From: Chaetomium olivaceum
Taxonomy: Eukaryota; Ascomycota; Sordariomycetes; Sordariales; Chaetomiaceae
Length of the DNA: 64,000 nt
Direction of reading: 5' to 3'
Assembly (NCBI GenBank): GCA_039881045.1
Contig: JAYWVB010000031.1
Coordinates: 124,001-188,000 of the forward strand
Each line of letters starts with the position of its first letter. Within the stretch, counting starts at the first letter, position 1. Shown here piece by piece: positions 44,295 through 55,399 of the stretch. The position numbers and the translations under genes are program-made. The notes beneath the pieces were generated by a model. That model was not told the DNA's origin. It saw nothing but the letters and a program-made list of their open reading frames with translations, and made no database searches.

Positions 44295-46648
44295 ATGGGT
44301 TCACGACTTTATTGGCTTTTCCTTTCGTTGGCTTTGACGGCTCTCTTGCCGTGGCTGAGTCGCGATGCTCACATACCGCAGTCCATCCCCGCTAGTTTCG
44401 ACCTTTTGACCATTACCGCTCAAGATATTACGCAGCTTCTCCGAAACCAGACCTTCACCTCTTTCCAGCTGACCCAGGAGTACCTTAGAAGGATTGAACT
44501 AGACGATAGGTCTGGTCTCAGCCTGCACACCATGCTAGAGCTTACACCGCCGGACATCATCCTTGGCATAGCGAGAGAGAGGGATTTCGAGCGACAGAAA
44601 GGAATACTACGCAGTCCGCTACATGGCGTCCCGCTCATCATAAAGCAGGTACACTTCAATTACGGCGGCCAGGCTCTTCTAATACACGCAATAGGGCAAC
44701 ATGGCGACCGACAAATCACTGGGCATGAGGACGACTTCAGGAGCATACGCCCTGCAAAACGCCACTGCCAATTGTGATGCCTTCATTGTTGAGAAGGCAA
44801 GAGAAGCTGGGATGATTGTGATTGGAAAAGCCAATCTCGGGGTATGTGTTCGTGGAAGCTCTATTACCTATGTAATCAGACATTAATCTGGTCGACCATT
44901 TGGCAGGAACTCAATGGCTTCAAGTATGTCACCTTGAATCATCCATAAAGATTAGGCACCTGTGACGGGCTGGGCCCGTGGGTAGGTTCGGCGATGCCAG
45001 AACCTGGTGGGTTCGAGTCCCACTTGGATGGACTATGCTAGAACCTTCCATGCCCCGTTCAGCAACACGATAAAGCTGTCTCTTTCTTCCTGTAGCTTAG
45101 CTCTTTCTCTCTTTCTCTCTCATTCGAAGCAATCTAGTCCATTCCCGCCTCGCCTTGTGCATCACTTCAACGCAACACACGTGTGGCCTGTTACAGCACC
45201 GGTGCTGATTGAACGTACCTGGCCCCAGGGACAATGACTCAGTCCAGCTTGGTCGCAGCTCGGTGCAAACACTTTCACCCTACGATCTACAGCACCCTGG
45301 GATCCTCAGCTGGACCAGCTGCTGCGGTAGCAGCTGGGTTTGCCCCCTTTGCTCTTGGGACAGAAACTCAAGGTCTTCAGCTGTCCCGCGTAGTTTACAG
45401 CTTTGTATGGGCTCAAAGTCTCTACGGGTCTGCTCTCGCGGAATGGAATCCTTCCGTCATCAACGACCTTCGACTCACCGGGTATTCTGGCCAGGTCAGC
45501 ATGGGACATTGCTGCTCTGCTGGCCGAGACCGTTGGTAATGACCCAGCGGACCCCGTCACGGTTGATTCAGTCCCATTCATCAAGAACTTTACTGCTTCT
45601 CTGGACGCCAACTGGAAAGACTTCAGAATTGGCGTGGCGGACAAGGAGTGGTTTTGGTCCATTCTTCCAGGCTTCGTTGGTGACCAGGCGGACATTGACG
45701 ATGAGGAACACGTACTTCTACTCTATCCTCCTTGTCCAACATGGGTTAACACCTTTGCAGATGTTCTCGCTGGGTCTTGAAAGCCATTGTATAAATGGGC
45801 AAGAGGGGCGCCAGCATTGTCCCTGACGCGAAGATTCGAAGTGCGCCCCTCTCTGTGAAGCATGTGCCAAATCTGATGGGAAAGATAATACGTATTTGAT
45901 CACCCCTATTGTCGCCTTTGTTTGCTTGTCGTGGACTAATAGAACCGACCGCCCAGGGCATGAGATGGGGCCGGGTTTTGCGAAGCACGTAGCAAGCCTG
46001 GAAGGCGCTGCAGTCCATTCTCTCGAGCAGCTGTTTAATTTCAACCGAAAACACCCCGAGCTATCATATGCTAAAGGAAAGCATTGGATTCTGCCGTTTA
46101 CCGTCTCCATTGTTACCATTTTCTCATAATCTATCAGGAAATGCAGCCCAAGCATACCTTGAGTCTGCCCTCCATCAGCATCTCTCCGAAGAAGAGTATC
46201 GCGCAGCACTCTTGGAAGCAAGAAGAATTGCTATTGATGAAGGGATTATCGAAGCACTGGACAAGTACACTTTGGACGTGCTTGTTTCTGCCCGCGTGGA
46301 CCGAAATGAGTATTTATGCAGCCTGGGCCCGTAAGTCACCCCCCAACACTTCAACTCGTCTGCATTTGGGGAAGGAGTTGCAGGAGAAATCGCTTGCCGA
46401 ACAAGCAACTACTAACTGACCCGCAGAAGCACCCACTGCCACGGTGCCTTTGGGGAAGTACCGTCACGGCAAGCCATATGGCCTCGGATTTGTTAGCACG
46501 CAGCTTCGACGATGAAAAGTTGCTGCAAATTATGAAACTTTACGAAGATACCTTGGCCCCACGGCTTGTCCCAACCAGAATGCGATGGAAGAGATGGCAG
46601 CGGATTATGCCGCAAAAATATCTGCAGGTTTTGGGTTTCGGGATGTAG
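44295..46648 (+). pseudogene. Amidase-signature enzyme, decayed
   Basis: Begins intact: MGSRLYWLFLSLALTALLPWL is a signal peptide. Then come ITAQDITQLLRNQTFTSFQLTQ, HGVPLIIK (catalytic Lys of the Ser-cisSer-Lys triad), and through two still-recognisable introns NMATDKSLGMRTTSGAYALQ and the IGKANLGELNGF block. After 44935 the frame collapses. A tRNA-like insert sits inside the next intron, and GSSAGPAAAVAAGFAPFALGTETQG is followed by frame jumps (around 45375, 45395 and later). C-terminal amidase pieces (LYGLKVSTGLLSRNG, AYLESALHQHLSEEEY, YGLGFVSTQ) are scattered over three frames to 46648. Secreted fungal amidases of this type hydrolyse amide bonds; this copy is non-functional. Confidence 0.85.
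44958..45036 (+). mobile_element. tRNA-derived (SINE-like) insert in an amidase intron
   Basis: A box A-like TGGGCCCGTGGGTAGG (about 44971-44986) is followed 24 bases later by an excellent B box GGTTCGAGTCC (45010-45020) inside a perfect T-arm (GTGGG..CCCAC). The acceptor ends do not pair, so it is not a functional tRNA. A CT-rich stretch follows near 45090-45125. The position, in the intron after the GELNGF codons of the amidase, fits insertion into a non-coding site before or during decay. Confidence 0.45.
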
Positions 46649-47965
46649 CATTACCTTTTAATCGCGGCGTTGTAGGAGGCTGAATGGTGGCAGTGTTTCA
46701 CTGATGCGCTGTGGTTCACGAGATCCCAAATATCTTACCTTTTGACCAGGGTGAATAAATGAACTAGGCTCACACCTATCCCTTGCAGAAAGCATCCAGC
46801 AGTTTATATCATTGTGTTTACTCAACGTTGAAGCTCAATCTAGCTGAAGTAAATTGTCCTTGAAATCCATCCCTAGAACTTAGGAATGCCGGGCTCTACG
46901 GCACAGTTATTGGAATGCAAAGGATGATACAGTGATACTTTGGACAACCGGTAGATACCGATGTCCTTAGACCCGCACCACACCCGTACAATACGGGATA
47001 AACTTCGTCGTAAAGGCGATCCACTCGGCGATACGGGATACGTGGAGGTGACTGCACAATGCTAAAGTAGCGTCGTCTCGCCTAGAACCTGTGTACAGAT
47101 CCATTGTAATATTCAGTTTATTTTCGTCACTGATTCACCGATAGACAACGTCGAGATAAAGGGTCGCTTGACACAAGTGACCTCCTCAAACAATGTGAAC
47201 CAGTGAGCCTTGCGGCGGGAACCTATTACCCTATCTCTGCCGTTCCGAGACTGGGAGATGCGGGTCACTCACACTCTCGAATGGTACTAGAGGACGAGCT
47301 TAAACTCAAAGAAGCTGGGATTTGCTCACCGGTTCATAGACTCTGACTGCGACCTTTGATGAAGGGAACTTCCTCTCCTTGCCATTCCTGATTTGCGTCA
47401 CAGCTAACAAATTGATCCCACCGTAGTAGAGCCACTGACACATGTGGCGCCGGTGGAGAAGGAGTACAAAAGGAATGTAAAGAATAACAAGAATGGGAAT
47501 AACAGAGATAATGAGAAAGGAAAGAAAAATCACAAAAAGAAGAAAAGAAAATACAAAAAAGGAAAAGAAAACGAAGTAATCACACATAACCTTTAGTACA
47601 TCGTTAGCTTATCGACTAATCATTGGATCGTATATTTAATTAACTACTATATAGTCGATTTATGAGGCTGGCATACGAGTATGCGAGGGCTAGGGAGATC
47701 GATACGGTCCATGAGGTCCCGTGGCTACGGTCCCCAAATGCTCTCTCTATTTGCGAGCTTTTAGCCATCAGGAGCCCGCTTTCGCTTCCATCGGATCCTC
47801 TGTTGCCGACCTGCATCACTGGTCTAGCCAAACTGAACAAGGACAGCATTCCATCCTTGCACAGACCTTTGCCTATAAACCTTTCCCGGCCAGCTTTCTT
47901 GGAATTGCCATTTCCTCCTCTCTTCATGACAACCGACCCAATACCACCACCACTCAGTACTCAAA
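46649..47965. other. Gene-poor 1.3 kb with polypurine tract
   Basis: No gene seen. A/G-rich tract at 47454-47583 (GAAAAG/AGAAAA words) resembles that at 31.1-31.4 kb. Confidence 0.4.
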
Positions 47966-48683
47966 ATGTCAGCCAACAATACCAACCCCCAGGGTGAGTT
48001 CGCGATCGCACTCGGAGATAACATCTAACACTAACACGACACGCAGTTACTACCTCCGCCAGCCCGGCTCCGGCTCCCTTTTCCGTAGAGATCCAACCCG
48101 GACAGCTGCACTACCCCTCGACCGCCCACGCCCGCCCCATTCACAGCTGCACTCCCACCTCCACGGCCCCGTCGTCAACGCCCGTTGAGCTCGACCACGA
48201 GACCGGTAAGCCACCTTTGCCCATACCCGCCGCGAGCGAAAGAAAGCGCAAGCCCCAGCTAACCACACCTTCTCACACCCACAGCAATGGATCTCCACAA
48301 CAACACAATCGACGAGAAAGCCCTCCTGAGTAGGATGAAGTGGCGCGTGATAAACCTGATTGGCAGGGCCAAGGACCGCCGCCTGTGGTATGCCATGCGC
48401 GAGTGTATCGAGATTAGCATCCAGGAGACAGACTTGCCCTTCCATAGGTTGGAGCAGCTGTTTTACATGGTAGCCCTGGATCGTATCAATGGTGAGTTTG
48501 TTGGAGACACTGAGAGTGTCTTGGCTGCCCTCTTAGCTGTGAAGGCGGTTGGAGATTCACATGATTGCTGACTGGTGGGGCGTTTATTTACATTTGATCC
48601 GGGCAGAGGAGGCTTGGAATGCCAACGACACCGCCGCCGCTATGATCAACAATATCCCGCGGACTTATGACCGGTTCTCGTAA
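47966..48683 (+). CDS. Hypothetical four-exon protein
   Basis: Short exons that each look weak join into one clean frame: 47966-47993, 48047-48205, 48285-48491 and 48607-48683. Introns are 53, 79 and 115 nt with donors GTGAGT, GTAAGC and GTGAGT and CAG acceptors. The product is 156 residues. The N-terminal about 63 residues are Pro/Ser/Thr-rich. Exon 3 encodes an amphipathic segment (ALLSRMKWRVINLIGRAKDRRLWYAM) and exon 4 a helical C-terminus ending in NIPRTYDRFS. No domain recognised and no signal peptide. The consistent splice sites make me fairly confident that it is real. Confidence 0.65.
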
Positions 48684-49959
48684 AGCTAGGGCGGTTAATA
48701 AAGGCGCTCAAGCAGCTGGCCGACATGACCGAGAACGACCCTGGAACTTCCGACTTTTGTGTGATTTTGACCTCTTCCTCGACTTTAACAATGCGAGGAC
48801 GGGTCACGGATTTCTTCTACCCGTTACTGTTCTTACCGCCACTGTCCTTAGACAGAAGTTCCGCGATAAAGACGCCACGGTCCACAAAGATACTAAGCGG
48901 AATGAGGGCCATTACCACCTGTTGGAACTCTTGGACTTCACCTTCCTCTTCCTGGCTAGATGGCAGTGATCTGAAGTGCAAACGGGATTTGACCCGACAA
49001 GTTCACCATGCTTGTATGGCCGCACCTTCGCCAGTCCAGCGACATATATCCCTGACAATCTATCTATACTTCTTCACCAACACAACACTACCTATATTCA
49101 ATCGACAATATCAGAGCGCTCCGATCGCCGCGCTCGTCGACCCAATACTAGATATGCTCAAACCGTACCACAACTACGGCCTGGGCCAACGCCGGGCCCA
49201 CAAATAACACGTTTTCCTTTAAAAAAGAATGCACAACAAACCTCAACACCAACCTAGAAAACGCTCTTTCCGGCCCACTAGTAGATCATGACCCGATTCC
49301 AGGGGCAGATTGCCACCCTGAATACCACGGCGACCACCAGCCCTGCAACCCAGCGAATCAACAAATTCGTCGCGCATGTCGCAACGACTGGTGCCTGCGT
49401 AGGGGCCTATACTTAGGCGGCGGAAGCCCATGGCAAGGATAATAGGGCAAAGCGCGAAATCGTCGCGGCTACGAAAACCAACTGGACAGAGACACGGCCC
49501 ACGTTGTCCATCACCAAACCAGCCAATATTCCCACGGGTCAGTTATGTAGTCAAGCATTCTTTTCGCCATCGAGCGTAGACTTAAGGTGCTCTGTTGTGC
49601 CATTGTCACTATGAAGGGCTCACCAAGGCAGCAACATATAGACTATCTCATATCTATCTTACCTATACCTACATAATTTATCTCAGTATTTTCAGTCAGT
49701 ATTACCCCGTCTACAAAACATAGTGGCGCGAAATTCTCATTAGAACCGTTACCAACCTAGTATCGATAGTTCGAGTAGCCCAACTTCGCCCAGAACTCCC
49801 TAGTTCTACAACCAAGTACCGGTCCACCAACTCTCTCATCGTCAAGTACAAGTTTATCGTCGCCAATTAATAAAGAATTACAATTACCACAACCCGTTGC
49901 TCATACTATAGGGATTTATAGTTACTCTATAGCTCCCTATCCCGAGCCTTAACAATATA
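48684..49959. other. Gene-poor 1.3 kb
   Basis: No supported gene. From about 49650 the sequence is TA-rich (many CTATAG/TATATA words), in keeping with the RIP-like copy that follows. Confidence 0.4.
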
Positions 49960-50255
49960 TACCGAAGTCCGATATTGCCATCCCCGAGCTATAGTGTGAA
50001 GCGCTCCTCGAGTACTTTCGCTCGCTTACCCGCCTAGTCCGTCTGGAGCTCGGGAACGGGTGTATTAAACCGGGCTATATAGCGGTGCCGTTGTACGACG
50101 GTTCCGTTGCGTCTATGTCGGGATTTGTTATTGCTGAGGGCCGTGACGTTGGTCGATCGTGGGGCGAAGGGCGATATTACGGACTTTAAGTGGCTGCCGG
50201 CTGAGGCTACGAGGGAATGGTGAAATTCTAGCAATTGATGGTGAGGAGTTCGCAT
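49960..50255 (+). pseudogene. Mutated second copy of the nucleotidyltransferase-like gene (RIP-like)
   Basis: Aligns by eye with the gene at 37509-38130 read on its coding strand. The first 83 or so bases match with about 16 differences, of which 12 are C-to-T or G-to-A. The ATG has become ATA and CAG has become TAG. After CGCCTAGTCCG the copy jumps through a GAGCTC to the sequence that in the other copy follows its second GAGCTC, losing about 190 bases. It then runs through the DGSVASMS and DFKWL codons before petering out near 50255. Confidence 0.8.
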
Positions 50256-50650
50256 CAGGTACTCTTGGTTAGCGGAGGGGTGTTGAGGGTAACTGTGACG
50301 GAGAATGCGCCTGGTGCCCTGGGTTAGGGTTGGATGCGCATTCCCGGTCATATACTGCAGTGGTCTGTGCGCACACCACACTTATTCCACGACCCATCCC
50401 TGTGTTGTAATCCTTTCTCTCTTTTCCTTAGCTTTCGATTAACAGAATAGAGTGGTACTTGCAGTGCCTTTGAGCCTCGCGATTCCTATCGCTCATCTCT
50501 CACACTGGTAATGCTCTTAGCGAGCAAAACAAAGCCGCTGCCGTCCTAGCGTTTCTTGCATATAAATTAGTAAATCAATTCTACTTTTAGTTCGACGAAA
50601 GTTCCTCCAGCTGTTGAGCTTTCTGGGTCAAAGAAAAAGGCAAAAAGAGA
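50256..50650. other. Intergenic
   Basis: No gene seen; contains T-rich words near 50580 just downstream of the minus-strand tRNA-Glu. Confidence 0.35.
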
Positions 50651-50742
50651 CTCGGATACCGGGAGTCGAACCCGGGGCTGTTGAGAGAGCAGTCACTTCT
50701 GGGAAGTGAGAGTCAACGATGTTACCGCTACACCATACCCGA
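50651..50742 (-). tRNA. tRNA-Glu (CTC) with a 21-nt intron
   Basis: On the minus strand the acceptor TCGGGTA pairs with TATCCGA; discriminator G is at 50651. D arm TGGTGTAGCGG, anticodon stem GTTGA/TCAAC with loop CTCTCAC, so anticodon CTC (glutamate, codon GAG). T arm CCGGGTTCGACTCCCGG. The 21-nt intron (plus-strand 50686-50706) starts one base 3' of the anticodon. Confidence 0.93.
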
Positions 50743-51558
50743 TTGAGACGAGTGTGGTTCCGACCAACTGTTGGGATGCGGCAGCGGGATCCAAGCCTAT
50801 GTTAGCACAACATTGTGCGTCAACCGTATATGGTCTTCCTTTTCTTTCTGTCTTCCTGGACAACTCATAGTATTATGTTTCACCCTAAGTACCATATCTT
50901 TAACCTCGAGCACCAGCACCGTAGTCTTTTTTTTAAACACCTTCTGGTGCTTGTCGCGCTTGGTAGTAATTATTCTTCAATACCGCTTCGCTTTGATGTG
51001 GTACTCGACCAACCCCGGAATTACACCACAGACCCGTGGATGTCTTAATAATCACCACACTGGGCGGGAGAAGCCTACCGTGGTTTGGCTCCTAATCACA
51101 AAGAATTGCGACACGGCTTACAGACAATTATGCGGACTGCGACACTTCTCCCTTGAAATTGCTTCGTATTCCCAAAAGGGACTCCGGTGGGTGGCGCTGA
51201 CGAAGCACACGGCGCTAAAATGACATCTTACACGATCGCCAACATGATTCCTAACATGAATCCCTGTCAATCTCGGCCACGAAGCATTTATAGCGGAATA
51301 CTCGGGCGAACCTCTGGGCGGCGGACCCAACTTGGCTGACTGAAGGGGCCACAAGGTCATATGGTAGCGATATAGAGCCGTCCCTAACTGATAAAAACCA
51401 GCATCCGTTTCTCGTTTCTACAGTGCTTTCTGTTTAATCTTTCCTAGTTCACCGAGCGCCATCAATTTCTACACATCTGGGACCACTAGCTGAAGATTCC
51501 TCTTGTCCTCTCCTTACTGGCAGCAACAAAACTTTTAGCCTCCCAATAACAACACAAA
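50743..51558. other. Intergenic upstream of the second P450
   Basis: No gene seen; holds the promoters of tRNA-Glu flanking DNA and the P450. Confidence 0.4.
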
Positions 51559-53307
51559 ATGCCCCCCGACTTTCCGTCTTTCACCCTCTCCTCCTGGGCG
51601 GGCTTTCTAACCCCACCCCCCGCCATCCCCGCCGCCCTGCTCCTCCCGCTCCTCTTCCTCACCTCCCTCACCCTCTGGTACGCCCGCAGCTGGCACCGCC
51701 TGCGCGCCTTCCCCGGCCCCCCTCTCGCCTCCTTCTCCTACCTCTGGATGCTGCGCACCTGGAGCCGGGGCGCCCAAGCCGCCCTCTACGGTCCGCTCAA
51801 CGCGCAGTACGGCAACAAAACAGTACGCATCGGCCCGCGCGACTTGCTCACCAACGACCCGGCGGTGCTGCGCCGCATGGGCGCCGCCCGCAGCACCTAC
51901 CGCCGGAGCAACTGGTACGCGCCGTTGCGCATGGATCCGTATGATGCGGGCTTGTTTAGTCTGACGGATAATGCGGCGCATGATCGGTTGAAGGCGAAGT
52001 TGGCGTTTGGGTATGGCGGGAGGGAGAATCCGGGGTTGGAGGGGGACGTGGATGGGATGTTGGCGGCGTTTGTGCGGTTGTTGAAGGATAAGTACGTTAC
52101 TCCCCAAGGAGGGGAGACGAAGGGGGTGGACTTTGCGAGAGTGGTGCAGTTCTTTACGTTGGACGCTATTACGAAGATAGCGTATGGGGAGGCGTTTGGG
52201 TTTTTGGCGACGGATTCGGATGTGTATAGCGCGATCGGCGGGGCGGAGGAGGGGATTCCCTTTTTGGTACTGATGGCGGAGATGCCGTTGTTGGGCCGGA
52301 TATTTACGCAGCCTTGGCTGGTGAGGCTGTTGGGGCCAAAGAAGACGGATGCTGGTGGGATGGGCAAGATGTTGGCGTGAGTTTCTTCTACTCCTTTCTG
52401 CCTCTGATGGTTTGCATTAACCCCTATCCAGCATCGCTGAGCAGGTGGTTGCAAAACGGTTTGGCCCTGACGCCAAGGACCAGAAGGACATGCTCGGCGC
52501 CTTTGTCCGCCACGGAGTGACGCAGCGTCAGTGCGAGATCGAGGTGCCTTTCCAGTTGGTTGCAGGCTCAGACACCACTGCCACAGCCATCCGCGGTACC
52601 ATGCTCCACCTGGCTTCAACTAGGCACGCATACACGAAACTCCAGAAGGAGATAGACACTGCCGTGGCTGAAGGCCGCATCTCGAGCCCCATCACAAATG
52701 AAGAGACTAAGCATTTGGAGTACCTCCAGGTATGCACCACATCCCCCCTGCTTTACTGCAGAGGGGAGAAGAAAGATGTTAACAACAGCTGTAGGCCGTT
52801 ATCTACGAGGGATTGAGAATGCAAATCCCCTTCTCTGGTCTGCTCATGAAAGAGGTGCCGCCTGAGGGCGACACCATCGACGGGATCTTCGTCCCCGGTG
52901 GAACCCGCATCGGTCACAACACACAGGGCATCATGCGCCGTCGGGACATATTTGGTGACGACGCCGACCACTTCCGGCCCGAACGCTGGCTCAACGTCTC
53001 AGAAGAAAAAAGGCACGAAATGGTGCAGACGACAGAATTCGTGTTTGGATACGGCCGGTGGGGGTGCTCGGGTAAACCGGTTGCCTTCATGGAGCTAAAC
53101 AAGATTTACGTTGAGGTATATGCCAATTGTTGCTGCCATTCGGTGTTGTGTTGACTAAAGACTGACGACCGTATCATTTAGTTGCTCCGCCGGTTTGACT
53201 TTGAGATTCTGCATCCCAAGCGGCCCTGGCATGAGAAAAACTTCAACATGTTCTTTCATTCGGAGCTGTGGATGCGGGTGACGGATCGGGCCGAAAAGGC
53301 GGAATGA
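51559..53307 (+). CDS. Cytochrome P450 monooxygenase (second; benzoate/pisatin-demethylase type)
   Basis: Four exons: 51559-52376, 52432-52729, 52795-53115 and 53182-53307. Introns are 55-66 nt. The protein is 520 residues. An N-terminal membrane anchor (AALLLPLLFLTSLTLWYA) is followed by the proline hinge FPGPPLASFSYLW. The I-helix AGSDTTATA has the full acid-Thr pair, ExxR is EGLR (YEGLRMQIPF), PERW is FRPERWLN, and the heme loop is FGYGRWGCSGKP. Overall character resembles fungal P450s of the pisatin demethylase/benzoate hydroxylase group, which act on aromatic compounds at the ER. Exon 1 changes from C-rich to G-rich codon strings after about 51950, a curious compositional switch without a frame break. 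Confidence 0.9.
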
Positions 53308-53693
53308 AACGCGAAGGGGTCGTTGTGGAAGAGATTATGGTGAATATGAAGCAGGTCTACGAAGTTGAGTGTCAATAGCAAAGCATTCAGTCAGTGCCAG
53401 TGTCAGGCTCTGGCCACGCCCAACCGCAGTATTACAGGTGTACATTCATGTCTTAAATAAAGAGTTTTGCGCTAGCTTGGGCCATCTCGCTCCGCCATCC
53501 CCTACTCCTTACAGCCATAAAAGCAATTCGTATGTTGAAACCAACGCTTCGGCACACCGACTAAACCAACGAGGGCACTGGCACCAAACCCCAAGCAACC
53601 ACAAGGCACAACCATCTCAAAGCTCACCTCGGGGTCTCCCTTACATACCGCACCCCTCATCAACTCATGCCGACTCCCTGCTAATGCCACCTC
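53308..53693. other. Spacer between convergent P450 and cupin genes
   Basis: 3' regions of two converging genes; no feature seen. Confidence 0.4.
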
Positions 53694-54296
53694 TCACTCC
53701 CCCGAATTCCCACTCGCCGGCAACCCGCCAACCTCCCCCAGATCCTCGCCCATCTCCTTCCCCGCCACCACCAGCTTCTTACAATCCTGCAGCACAAACA
53801 TCATGCGCGCCCATTCCGTCTTGCTCCGATTCACCCACTGATGCTGCGTCGCCCGCTGCACCGCCACATCTCCGCGCTTCAGCACATAGCTCTCGCCACT
53901 ATCCAGCACCATATCCAGCTCCCCATCCATCACAATCCCATAGTCCAGGCTCTGCGTGCGGTGCATGCCGCATGCGTACCCGGGAGCAAAGTCCACGCAC
54001 CGCAGCACCGTGCCGCGCGGGTTGACCAGCCCGAGGGAGCCTGTTGCGACGACTTGCTCGTGCGCCTTGAGGTCGGCGTCATCGTTGAGGTCCGGCGGGA
54101 ACGAGGAGGTGGTGTATGGAACAGCAAAGCCCAGGTTGGCGTTGTCGTAGGGCGACCAGGTAAAAGGGCTGTGCGAGTGCACGATGGCTTGGCCTGAGGC
54201 GTTGTGCGTGGTGATAAAGCGTTGGGGTTGGTGCAGGTTGGAGATGGGAGTGGCGGATTCGGCGGGTTTCGTCGCGGTGGACGTGTTGGAAGTCAT
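53694..54296 (-). CDS. Cupin-fold protein
   Basis: A single exon gives 200 residues. The start at MTSNTSTATKP (54296) is chosen over in-frame codons further upstream. The cupin core is visible: GYACGMHRTQSLDYGIVMDGELDM, matching the cupin-1 G(X)5HXH(X)3-4E(X)6G pattern only in part, then YVLKRGDVAVQRATQHQWVNRS, with the second-motif His and Asn. Such small single-domain cupins are common next to metabolic enzymes as isomerases, dioxygenases or binding proteins; the activity here cannot be read from sequence. It converges with the P450. Confidence 0.82.
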   Translation of the reverse strand: MTSNTSTATKPAESATPISNLHQPQRFITTHNASGQAIVHSHSPFTWSPYDNANLGFAVPYTTSSFPPDLNDDADLKAHEQVVATGSLGLVNPRGTVLRCVDFAPGYACGMHRTQSLDYGIVMDGELDMVLDSGESYVLKRGDVAVQRATQHQWVNRSKTEWARMMFVLQDCKKLVVAGKEMGEDLGEVGGLPASGNSGE

Positions 54297-55399
54297 GTTG
54301 ATGGTTAGAAGGTGTGACCCAGTAGGTATTCGGGTGTAACAAATTTGTTTTTCAATTTCTAGGTGTTGTGGACGAGCTGCTATTCGTATTGATGCCCAAG
54401 CGTGGTCGTGGTGTGCCGTGGTTAAGGGAAGGGGAACCAAAGGCAGCTGCAGGTGGCGGTTTCTTTATACCGATCCATGGCCAGCGGCTGCGGCGGCTGC
54501 AGCGGAACCCCACTACCCCCGTTGTCTTTGGCCCCTCTCTCCCTTCTTGCTTCCTATTGAAGTCAGAAGCTTGCTAACAAGGGTCGCTGCTCGTTGTTTC
54601 GGCCGGCTGTCTCGGCAAGATAACTTAAAGAGGGGTATCACAATCTACCCCGGGACTTTTACACCGTGTCCAGCTAATCATACCTACGAAAATCGGCCCC
54701 AGTCTCAATCCGTAAGCAGAGAACATACTCTCTGGTCATGCTGGCTGCGGCTTACAAAGCTCGGATCGGGAACGTGGCCGGAGATCGGACTTTATCGGAG
54801 AGGGGGATTTGAGAATGCGGCCGTAGCAAAACCATCAATCACAGGTGGCTCGCTGACCAACTATTTGACCTCCCGAGTCGTTTAGCGGTCTGGGACTGGG
54901 CATCCGGGAATGTCCCGGCTGCTGATCGGTAGCTGATGCGGGGAGAATTGCCGGTTGTCTCACATGGCTTCGGGACCCGACATTTTCTCGCTTTCAGGAA
55001 GGAAGGTGCCTAGTGTTGGCAATGGATGCCGTTAACGAACGCCGGATAAGGCCGTAAGTCACAGTCTCTTGCAAAATGCCAAGAGGTGGTAGCAGAACTG
55101 ATGACCTGCTCTGACTCCCCGAGCTCCTCCCCCGCCGTCGGTGCCCCCTCACCGAACAAGGGTCCCCGGCGCGGCCCATTGCTTCCCGGGAGCTAAAGCT
55201 TAATTTGACATCGGGTCTATTGACACAGCCACGATGAAGAAGGGGACACGAAGTGGCAGATGAGAAAGGCCACGTAACTGAACCTGAAGCTGATTACGAA
55301 TTAGGCACAGTCATTCACTTTGGGGTCATTCACTTCGGGAAACCTGCGAGGATTCTCTTCCGAACACCAACTGCAACCCGCCAAACACTTCTTCGGACC
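54297..55399. other. Intergenic, divergent promoters of cupin and MBL genes
   Basis: No supported gene. An open frame joins 55253 to the MBL gene without an ATG before 55400. Confidence 0.4.

Noticed and set aside
48725..49207. 160-codon frame downstream of the four-exon gene
   Set aside because: Low-complexity Ser/Thr-rich start, no domain; it begins just past the TAA of the real gene and looks like chance.
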